Source: Treponema sp. (lineage in GTDB: Bacteria > Spirochaetota > Spirochaetia > Treponematales > Breznakiellaceae). Taken from it: a stretch of 5,966 bases of DNA. Below the pieces are notes generated by a model, which worked only from the letters and a program-made list of their open reading frames with translations, ran no database searches and had not been told where the DNA came from. The position numbers were made by a program, and so were the translations under genes. Where the stretch lies: the NCBI GenBank assembly GCA_031255615.1, contig JAIRSD010000228.1, positions 1-5,966 on the forward strand. The letters run 5' to 3'. This document shows positions 1 to 5,271 of the stretch, one piece after another. Within the stretch, counting starts at the first letter, position 1, and the number at the start of each line of letters is the position of its first letter.

Positions 1-13
1 GCAAATCGAGTAA

Positions 14-26
14 GATTACCCTAATC
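14..26. promoter_or_regulatory. Short inverted repeat upstream of the promoter (possible operator)
   Basis: GATTA-CCC-TAATC is a perfect inverted repeat with 5-bp arms. It ends 22 bases before the -35 element at 49-54. It overlaps a second symmetrical word, CTAA-n5-TTAG, at 21-33. The TTAG/CTAA half-sites recur inside the palindrome at 92-109. Such half-sites resemble DtxR/IdeR-type operator halves, but the match is short and the binding protein is unknown. Chance occurrence in AT-rich DNA is quite possible. Confidence 0.25.
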
Positions 27-48
27 ATGTTAGCAATAGGAAACAGTG

Positions 49-77
49 TTGACATAAAAGTTAGAAGATGCTATCTT
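49..77 (+). promoter_or_regulatory. Sigma70-type promoter of the iron-uptake genes
   Basis: A perfect -35 box TTGACA (49-54) is followed, after a 17-base spacer, by TATCTT (72-77), a 4/6 match to the -10 consensus. Transcription would begin near 84, giving a leader of about 35 bases before the ATG at 120. This is the best promoter in the window and sits immediately upstream of the first gene. It overlaps an inverted repeat (64-78), so repression by blocking RNA polymerase is plausible. Confidence 0.72.
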
Positions 78-78
78 C
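64..78. promoter_or_regulatory. Inverted repeat covering the -10 box (candidate operator)
   Basis: GAAGAT-GCT-ATCTTC has perfect 6-bp arms around a 3-base centre and contains almost the whole -10 element (72-77). A repressor dimer bound here would occlude the promoter. It does not clearly match the canonical Fur box as I know it. Assignment to any regulator family is inference. Confidence 0.35.
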
Positions 79-91
79 ATGCCGGTTTTTG

Positions 92-109
92 TGTTAGTAA
101 GAGCTAACA
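92..109. promoter_or_regulatory. Palindrome in the leader just before the ribosome binding site
   Basis: TGTTAG-TAAGAG-CTAACA has perfect 6-bp arms. It lies downstream of the expected transcription start, and its last base is the first base of the AGGAGG ribosome binding site (109-114). The TTAG...CTAA halves recall DtxR-family operators. The same symmetry would also form a small RNA hairpin next to the Shine-Dalgarno sequence. Either a repressor site or a translational element is possible. Confidence 0.4.
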
Positions 110-119
110 GGAGGATTCA

Positions 120-1643
120 ATGGGAAAGAAGTCGATATTTCCTGTTTTATTGATAGTCTTGGGAATGGCGGCGTCATTCCCGGTTTTTGGCAAAACATGG
201 TTTCAGACGGAAGGAGAATTGCGGCTTACCCTGACCGAGGCCTACTACCGTTATGTGTCGGGAGATGTGGAAGGGGCCGTGGCGTTGATGGATGCCGGGT
301 TTTCCGAATATCAGGAGACCGGGTTTGAAAAGCAGGTCGGGGCCATTATCTCCGGAGAACGGGTGGAAAATATAAAAGAGTGGTTTGACTATGTAAAAAC
401 ATCCATGCGGGAGGGCAAGAGCCAGCAGGAACTGCGGGAAATACATAACGATCTTCTCCATCTACTGCGGGTAAGCGCGAACCGGCTTGACGGGAAGGAG
501 GAGCCAACGGCGGCGGCGCGGAACTGGGGCAAGATAGCCGACGATATGGCCGCGGTGCTGGAAAAGGCCAACGACCTCTATGTTGCGGGGGATCCGAAGG
601 GCGCGAAGGATCAGGTGGATGTGGCCTACTTCCAGTTCTATGAAAAAGTGGGTTTTGAAAAAATCACCATGAGCAGAATTTCCGGGGCCAGGGCGGCCCA
701 GGTGGAATATCAATTCAGCGCCGTAAAAAAGTCTATCACCAGCCGGGCTTCCGGGGAGGAGGTCAAGGAGGGGCTTGATACCCTGGCGGCCTACCTCCGG
801 GAAGACGCGGGCCAGCTCGACAGCAGGGTGGAAAGCGCCCCGATGGTCTTCCTCGGTTCCCTCGTCATCATCGTCCGGGAAGGTTTCGAGGCGATCATCA
901 TCGTGGGGGCCATTATCGCCTACCTGCTTAAAAGCGGAAACAAAAAGAGTATTCTGCCGGTGTACTGGGGTTCCCTTATCGCCCTGGGGGTAAGCGTCCT
1001 CATGGCCTGGATTCTAAACCGGATCACCAGCGTCGCCGGGGGGCAGAACCAGGAGATTATCGAGGGAGCCACCATGCTTTTGGCGGTGGTGGTGCTGTTC
1101 TATGTGAGCAACTGGATGGTTTCCAAGGCGGAAGCCGGGGCATGGTCCAGTTATATCGAGGGCAAGGTGGAGGCGTCCCTTGGCAGGGGCAGTGTTTTTT
1201 CCTTGGCCTTCGCGGCCTTCCTGGCGGTGTTCCGGGAGGGGGCGGAGACGATCCTTTTTTACCAGGCCCTGCTGGCCCAGACCCAGGTGTATATCAACAT
1301 GATATGGCTCGGCCTGGGTATCGGCATCCTGCTCCTGGTGGTCATCTATATTCTTATCCGTTTTCTCAGCATCAGGCTTCCCCTTAAACCGTTCTTTTTG
1401 GGTACCAGCATCCTTCTTTTTGTCATGTCCATTACCTTCATCGGCAACGGGGTAAAGGAATTGCAGGAGGGGAACGTCATTGGCGTTACCCCCATACGGG
1501 GGATTGGTTCGGTAGATATTTTGGGGATCTACCCCACCCTGGAAACGTTGATTCCCCAGATCGTCCTGCTGGTGATTACCGCCGCCACCTTTGTTATCCA
1601 GATCCGCAGGAACGCCAAAAAATCGGCCGCGGCGGCGGCGTAA
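120..1643 (+). CDS. ftr1: FTR1-family high-affinity iron permease with duplicated periplasmic N-terminal domain
   Basis: This is an inner-membrane iron permease of the FTR1 / EfeU / FetM type, 507 residues. Residues 1-25 are a signal peptide (KK, hydrophobic core, PVFGK). Residues about 33-235 are a soluble extracytoplasmic region built of two similar halves, each carrying YVxGD, GFEK and ISGxR. The membrane domain (about 240-498) has about seven helices and two REGxE iron-transfer motifs: REGFE at 253-257 in the first helix and REGAE at 372-376 in the fourth. Both are intact, so the protein should be active. The protein ends in a basic stretch and a short alanine run. The ATG has AGGAGG (109-114) five bases upstream. 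The next gene is p19, its usual partner, 81 bases downstream. Iron-dependent control is likely from the operator-like repeats around the promoter. Whether the ion enters as Fe(II) or Fe(III) cannot be read from sequence. Confidence 0.95.
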   Translation: MGKKSIFPVLLIVLGMAASFPVFGKTWFQTEGELRLTLTEAYYRYVSGDVEGAVALMDAGFSEYQETGFEKQVGAIISGERVENIKEWFDYVKTSMREGKSQQELREIHNDLLHLLRVSANRLDGKEEPTAAARNWGKIADDMAAVLEKANDLYVAGDPKGAKDQVDVAYFQFYEKVGFEKITMSRISGARAAQVEYQFSAVKKSITSRASGEEVKEGLDTLAAYLREDAGQLDSRVESAPMVFLGSLVIIVREGFEAIIIVGAIIAYLLKSGNKKSILPVYWGSLIALGVSVLMAWILNRITSVAGGQNQEIIEGATMLLAVVVLFYVSNWMVSKAEAGAWSSYIEGKVEASLGRGSVFSLAFAAFLAVFREGAETILFYQALLAQTQVYINMIWLGLGIGILLLVVIYILIRFLSIRLPLKPFFLGTSILLFVMSITFIGNGVKELQEGNVIGVTPIRGIGSVDILGIYPTLETLIPQIVLLVITAATFVIQIRRNAKKSAAAAA

Positions 1644-1724
1644 CGATGTGTTTTGTCCTTGTGTGGTTTCATGTGGTACTAAACCCAGTCTTGTGACCGG
1701 GAAAAAAACTATAAGGAGACGTAC

Positions 1725-2306
1725 ATGAAAATCAGGAAACTGATGGTACTTCTTTTGGTCGTTGCCTGCGCCGGTGTTGCCTTTGCCGGCGGAAAACAGG
1801 AAGGAACGCGGCCCGCCAGCATGGTAGCCCCCGGCGAGGAAGCCGGCTTTGAGGAATTCCCCATTGGGGATGATATTGAACTGGGTCCCCTCAATGTGGC
1901 GGGTGTATACTTCCAGCCGGTGGATATGCTGCCCGTGGGAAACAGCCTTCCCGCGTCCCAGGCGGATATGCACATGGAGGCGGACATTTCCGCCCTGTCC
2001 AATGACCTTGGTTACGGGGTGGGCGACTTTGTTCCCAACCTGACGGTGCGCTACGAAATCGCCAAGAACGACGGTTGGACAACCGACGGGACCTTTATGC
2101 CCATGAATGCCAGCGACGGGCCCCATTACGGCGCCAACCTCAAGCTGGACGGGGCGGGGACCTACAAGGTTCGCTTCATCATTCAAAATCCCGAATCCCA
2201 GGGGTATCTGCTCCACGTGGACGCGGCTACCGGGGTTCCGGGCCGTTTCTGGACCCAGCCCCTGGTGGCGGAATGGGACTTTGATTTTATTCCCAGGGTT
2301 TGGTAG
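1725..2306 (+). CDS. p19: P19/Tp34/FetP-family periplasmic iron- and copper-binding protein
   Basis: The product is 193 residues: a basic, hydrophobic export signal followed by a single P19 domain of immunoglobulin-like fold (about 47-193). In this family the dimeric protein binds copper and iron in the periplasm and feeds the adjacent FTR1 permease. Family hallmarks are VYFQPVDM (61-68), DMHMEAD (81-87), FMPMNASDGPHYGAN (124-138) and LLHVD (162-166). Residues matching the P19 metal ligands are all present: H83, E85, M127, H134 and H164 (correspondence made from memory of C. jejuni P19 H42, E44, M88, H95, H132). The export signal is ambiguous. C15 after VVA could be lipidated, as Tp34 is, or cleavage could fall after AFA at 21, leaving a free protein starting GGKQEG. 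The ribosome site AAGGAG (1713-1718) is six bases before the ATG. The upstream gap has no convincing promoter, so it is probably co-transcribed with ftr1. Confidence 0.95.
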   Translation: MKIRKLMVLLLVVACAGVAFAGGKQEGTRPASMVAPGEEAGFEEFPIGDDIELGPLNVAGVYFQPVDMLPVGNSLPASQADMHMEADISALSNDLGYGVGDFVPNLTVRYEIAKNDGWTTDGTFMPMNASDGPHYGANLKLDGAGTYKVRFIIQNPESQGYLLHVDAATGVPGRFWTQPLVAEWDFDFIPRVW

Positions 2307-2323
2307 CCTTTACCTTTAATAGA

Positions 2324-2357
2324 GTTGCCGGCGGAAACTTCAGTTTCCGCCGGCAAC
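2324..2357. terminator. Perfect 16-bp hairpin after p19; terminator or transcript-stabilising stem without a U-tract
   Basis: GTTGCCGGCGGAAACT and its exact complement are separated by two bases, 18 bases after the p19 stop codon. The stem is GC-rich and flawless. No run of T follows on the + strand (AGCCGCTTAAAAAC comes next), nor on the - strand. It is therefore not a classical intrinsic terminator. It may terminate weakly, or protect the 3' end of an ftr1-p19 message so that these two are made in excess of the downstream genes. Confidence 0.6.
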
Positions 2358-2562
2358 AGCCGCTTAAAAACGAGGGACCGTCTGTAATGCAGACACATTA
2401 GGAACGAGAGTTGGGGGAGGGAGGAATTGAAAATAAGGGTGAAGGGTGAATGTATGGGCCTTTGTAAAGGACGGGTATGAGACCCGCCGCGGATAAAGGG
2501 ATTTCAGTCCCCGCTCCTTCCAATCCTCCCGCTCCTCTTTCCTCAGCGTAAGACGGGGAAGC
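2358..2562 (+). other. Non-coding leader between p19 and the DUF2318 gene, with several possible stems
   Basis: No credible gene is seen here. Small stems include GTCTG/CAGAC (2380-2394), CCTTT-GT-AAAGG (2459-2470) and CGGGT/ACCCG (2472-2486). A purine-rich tract (2413-2429) is complementary to a pyrimidine-rich tract (2521-2536), with one bulge, one mismatch and two G-U pairs, enclosing the smaller stems. A weak promoter-like TTGAAA (2427-2432) lacks a good -10 partner at the right distance. I match this to no known riboswitch class. Confidence 0.4.
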
Positions 2563-3579
2563 ATGTTAAAATATCTCATACAGGTTATTCAGAATCTTTT
2601 AAGCACCGCCCTGCTGACCGCTCTCTTGGCCGCCCTGATCGCGAAAACGGAGGATCCCGAAGGCAAGGGGAAAAAACGGCTTCTCCTGTGGGGGGCGGCG
2701 GGGAGCGTTGCGGCCCTGGCCATTGCGGTGCTGCGCCGCAGCACCCGGTATATCAACCGGGAATATATCAACACCGCCGTTCTGTCCCTGGCCGTTCCGG
2801 GGGCCCTCTTTTTTATCGTCCTCCTGTGGGGTTTTCGGAAAAGAGAGGGACTCCGGGAAACGCTCCGCGGCTGGGTTGCGCCGGTTCTTGCGGGGGCCTT
2901 TTTATTTTACGCCCTGCCCACGATATTTCTTTATCCCCCGGAATTTCTTTTGCCGGGGCAGAGCGTATTCAGCACCGATTTTCTGTATAAACTCATCGGA
3001 TTCCTCGCGGGCCTGCTGGCGGTAGTCCTGGGGGGCCTGGGACTCTACGCCCTGGCAAAGGCTTCGCCCCTGCGCCGGATAAAGATCGCCCTAAGCGCCG
3101 TCCTTGCGGTTAATTTGGTAAGCCAGCTTTCCGTCATCATCCAGTTCCTCCTGGCCCGGCGGATCATCGCCGTGCCCCGGTGGATCTTCAGGACGATGGT
3201 ATGGATCATCAACCACAACGACATTTTCTTGTACCTCATCATGGCCCTGAGTTTTTGTATTCCCCTTTTCCTCTGCGCCGCGAACCTGGGCCCCCTGCCT
3301 GCCTATGGGAATCCGGCGGAGCGGCGGAAATTAAGAGCGGGCCGCCGGAAGGAATGGCGCTGGGGGGCCGTAGTGGCGGGGGTCTATGTTGCCGCGGTGT
3401 TATCCCTTACGGTTGTCAGGGCCTACAATGAACGGGGGGTGGTGCTGACCCCCGCGGAACCCATGACCATCATCGGTACGGAAATCGTTATTCCCATCGA
3501 AAAAATAGATGACGGCCACCTGCACCGCTACAATTACCTGGCCGCCGATGATATTGAGATGCGTTTTATCGTGATATAA
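2563..3579 (+). CDS. Membrane part of the DUF2318 protein (N-terminal piece of the split gene)
   Basis: The translated piece is 338 residues and polytopic. It has about eight hydrophobic helices at roughly 5-27, 39-57, 70-90, 104-124, 142-166, 174-197, 221-241 and 267-287, then a soluble tail from about 290. The tail contains the start of the DUF2318 domain: a beta-rich stretch with IPIEKIDDGHLHRYNYL (310-326) and ends MRFIVI at the premature stop. The protein family is a regular neighbour of FTR1/P19 and of MacB-like permeases. Its biochemical role is not established, but redox handling of iron by its cysteine-rich end is a reasonable guess. The start ATG has only a modest Shine-Dalgarno (GGGG at 2555-2558, four bases away), weaker than those of ftr1 and p19. 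As truncated here, the piece lacks every cysteine of the DUF2318 cluster. C232 and C238 in the seventh helix remain. Confidence 0.8.
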   Translation: MLKYLIQVIQNLLSTALLTALLAALIAKTEDPEGKGKKRLLLWGAAGSVAALAIAVLRRSTRYINREYINTAVLSLAVPGALFFIVLLWGFRKREGLRETLRGWVAPVLAGAFLFYALPTIFLYPPEFLLPGQSVFSTDFLYKLIGFLAGLLAVVLGGLGLYALAKASPLRRIKIALSAVLAVNLVSQLSVIIQFLLARRIIAVPRWIFRTMVWIINHNDIFLYLIMALSFCIPLFLCAANLGPLPAYGNPAERRKLRAGRRKEWRWGAVVAGVYVAAVLSLTVVRAYNERGVVLTPAEPMTIIGTEIVIPIEKIDDGHLHRYNYLAADDIEMRFIVI

Positions 3580-3600
3580 AAGAACGAGGTTGCCTACGGG

Positions 3601-3813
3601 GTGGGGCTTGACGCCTGTGACATCTGCGGGCCCACAGGATACTATGAACGGAAGGACCAGGTAATCTGCCGGTTGTGCGACGTGGTGATGAATATTTCCA
3701 CCATTGGCTTTATGGGGGGCTGTAACCCGGTGCCCCTAGCCTACACCCTGCGGAGCGGGAACATGATCATCGACACGGAGAATCTGGAAAAGGAACGGAT
3801 CAGGTTTAAGTAG
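3601..3813 (+). CDS. Cysteine-rich DUF2318 end (C-terminal piece of the split gene)
   Basis: This is the remainder of the DUF2318 domain, in the same frame as the membrane part. From the GTG at 3601 it would be 70 residues with C6xxC9, C23xxC26 and C41 in the GGCNPVPL motif. Together these make a five-cysteine cluster typical of the family and suited to binding an Fe-S cluster or another metal. Start choice is uncertain. GTG 3601 is the first plausible start after the stop at 3577-3579, and a weak GAACGAGG (3582-3589) lies 11 bases upstream, so reinitiation is possible but not compelling. It has no signal peptide, so as a free protein it would stay in the cytoplasm, whereas in the intact protein this domain probably faces the periplasm (inferred from helix count). 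It is more likely a fragment than a free gene. Confidence 0.55.
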   Translation: MGLDACDICGPTGYYERKDQVICRLCDVVMNISTIGFMGGCNPVPLAYTLRSGNMIIDTENLEKERIRFK

Positions 3814-3934
3814 GGTCCATAAAAGGAGAGTCCGCCGGCGGGGCCGACAAGGCGGGGGCCTTGTTCATGGGGAGGGCCGCGCCGGCGAGGCTGCGGTTTT
3901 GCCGCAACAGGGGGCCGGCAAGAGGGAGGCGTGT
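3814..3934 (+). other. GC-rich gap before the first ABC permease, with an orphan ribosome-site-like sequence
   Basis: No convincing gene is seen. The stretch begins with AAAAGGAGAG (3821-3830), a good Shine-Dalgarno-like sequence with no start codon at normal spacing. Next are the palindrome CCGCCGGCGG (3832-3841), a stem ACAAGGC-GGGG-GCCTTGT (3847-3864) and a small stem TGCGG/CCGCA (3892-3906). A 27-codon frame from ATG 3867 is not credible. The structures could modulate translation of the permease or be remnants of a lost gene start. Confidence 0.4.
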
Positions 3935-5245
3935 ATGTTTTGGAGAATGATCAGGGGCGCCCTGTTCAGACAGTGGAAGAAGATGCTGATGGTCGCCTTT
4001 ACGATTGCCCTGGGGTCTTCCCTGGCTACCGCCATGCTGAACGTGATGCTCGATGTGGGGGACAAGGTAAACCAGGAACTGAAAACCTACGGTGCGAATA
4101 TCAACGTGCTGCCCCGGGGGGCTTCCCTGCTGGACGATCTCTACGGGGTCAGCGAGGGTTCCGGGGTTTCCGACAAATACTTAAACGAGTCCGAACTGGG
4201 AAATATTAAAACAATTTTTTGGGCCTTTAACATTGTGGATTTTACCCCCTATCTGAATCTGCGGGTGAATCTGGCCCCCCCCGCCGGCGCGGCGGATTTC
4301 AACGCCGGGGAAGGGGGAATCAAGCTGGTGGGGACCTGGTTCGACCATCACCTGGAACTGCCCACCGGGGAGGCCCTGGATACAGGGATACGGAACATGA
4401 AAAGCTGGTGGGACGTGCGAGGCCGCTGGCTTGGGGCCGGGGACATGGATCAGGCCATGGTGGGTGAAGGGGCGGCGGCCCGGTACCGCATCAGCCTGGG
4501 GGACGTTATTACGGTCCGGACGGGGGACCGGCAGCGGGATTTTACCGTGGCGGGAATCTTTAACGCCGGTGGGGACGAGGACCAGGAAATCTACGTGCCC
4601 CTGGGGGCGGCCCAGGAATTGGGCGGCCGGCCGGGCCAGGTGAGCCGGGTGGAGGTCAGCGCCCTTACCACCCCGGACAACGAACTGGCCCGCCGGGCGG
4701 CCCAGGACCCCAAGAGTCTGTCCATTAAGGAATTGGAGACCTGGTATTGCACGGCCTACGTCAGCGCCATCTGTTACCAGATTGACGAGGTGATTACCGG
4801 CGCGGTGTCTAAACCTATCCGCCAGGTGGCGGAGTCCGAAGGTGTGGTGCTGGAAAAAACCCAGCTCTTGATGCTGCTTATCACGATTTTGAGCCTTGCC
4901 GGATCGGCCCTGGGAATTTCCAACCTGGTAACGGCCAGCGTCATGGAACGGGCCGGTGAAATCGGCCTTCTTAAGGCGGTGGGGGCCCACGACGGCCCCA
5001 TTTCCCGGCTGGTATTGGCGGAGATCGTGATTACCGGAATCGCCGGCGGGGTAGGGGGCTACTTTGCCGGCCTGGGCTTTGCCCGGATCATCGGCCAATC
5101 GGTGTTCGGCGCCTCGATAGACATTAAACCCATGGTCATTCCCCTGGTGGCGGTGCTGGTGTTTTTAGTCACCATGGCGGGGAGCATCCCCTCCATCAGG
5201 CTGCTCCTCTCCCTCCGGCCCGCGGAGGTGCTTCATGGCCGATGA
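3935..5245 (+). CDS. MacB/FtsX-type ABC transporter permease, first of a pair
   Basis: The protein is 436 residues with the MacB/FtsX layout. It has one helix near the N-terminus (about 15-38), a large extracytoplasmic domain (about 40-300), and three helices at the C-terminus (about 308-335, 355-385, 400-425). The coupling region ERAGEIGLLKAVGA (338-351), typical of permeases that contact an ATPase, sits between the second and third helices. Other features are YGAN (52-55), RDFTVAGIFNAGGDED (201-216) and the two cysteines of WYCTAYVSAICYQ (270-282). The frame opens at TTG 3899, but ATG 3935 is preferred because AGGGAGG ends five bases before it and because the protein begins directly with the expected amphipathic basic stretch. 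It is likely translated with the next gene. Members of this family are exporters or mechanotransmitters, so a direct iron-import role is doubtful. The partner ATPase should lie beyond the window. Confidence 0.9.
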   Translation: MFWRMIRGALFRQWKKMLMVAFTIALGSSLATAMLNVMLDVGDKVNQELKTYGANINVLPRGASLLDDLYGVSEGSGVSDKYLNESELGNIKTIFWAFNIVDFTPYLNLRVNLAPPAGAADFNAGEGGIKLVGTWFDHHLELPTGEALDTGIRNMKSWWDVRGRWLGAGDMDQAMVGEGAAARYRISLGDVITVRTGDRQRDFTVAGIFNAGGDEDQEIYVPLGAAQELGGRPGQVSRVEVSALTTPDNELARRAAQDPKSLSIKELETWYCTAYVSAICYQIDEVITGAVSKPIRQVAESEGVVLEKTQLLMLLITILSLAGSALGISNLVTASVMERAGEIGLLKAVGAHDGPISRLVLAEIVITGIAGGVGGYFAGLGFARIIGQSVFGASIDIKPMVIPLVAVLVFLVTMAGSIPSIRLLLSLRPAEVLHGR

Positions 5246-5271
5246 GCGCGGGGGGGCGTCGGGGTGCTGGT

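Larger units (their letters stand above)
2563..3813 (+). pseudogene. DUF2318 (Fe-S-type membrane protein) gene interrupted by one in-frame TAA
   Basis: This entry is the whole ancestral gene, 416 codons including the internal stop TAA at 3577-3579. The frame is unbroken on both sides: before it the product ends MRFIVI, after it the frame reads KNEVAYGVGLDACDICG. In homologues I recall, this join is continuous, typically VIKK or similar. A single A-to-T change (AAA to TAA) at 3577 would explain it, with no length change. No other stop or frame disturbance is present, and the family cysteines survive. This suggests a very young nonsense mutation, a base-calling error, or a gene now made as two pieces. 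The two parts are described separately. Confidence 0.75.

Noticed and set aside
1691..1715. TTGTGA and TATAAG as a separate p19 promoter
   Set aside because: The spacer is only 13 bases, and the implied start would fall at the ribosome site, leaving almost no leader.
1014..2216. Long open frame of 400 codons on the - strand across the end of ftr1 and most of p19
   Set aside because: It lies antisense to two clearly recognised genes, spans their intergenic gap, and its product looks like low-complexity Gly/His/Pro-rich antisense translation of GC-rich codons, with no family resemblance.
2364..2579. Possible 71-residue gene on the - strand in the gap before DUF2318
   Set aside because: It starts inside the DUF2318 coding region, shows no recognisable motif, and overlaps the structured leader. 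No convincing ribosome site was seen.
3614..3638. CCTGTG/CACAGG stem downstream of the in-frame TAA as a recoding signal
   Set aside because: It is a six-pair stem with a 13-base loop, 34 bases after the stop, too far and too weak for known readthrough or shift stimulators.
3899..3934. Upstream TTG start for the first permease
   Set aside because: ATG 3935 has a much better ribosome site (AGGGAGG, five bases away), and the added 12 residues do not look like family sequence.
4181..5098. Open frame of 305 codons on the - strand within the first permease
   Set aside because: It is fully antisense to a confident permease gene, and its composition is typical of a complementary-frame shadow in GC-rich DNA.
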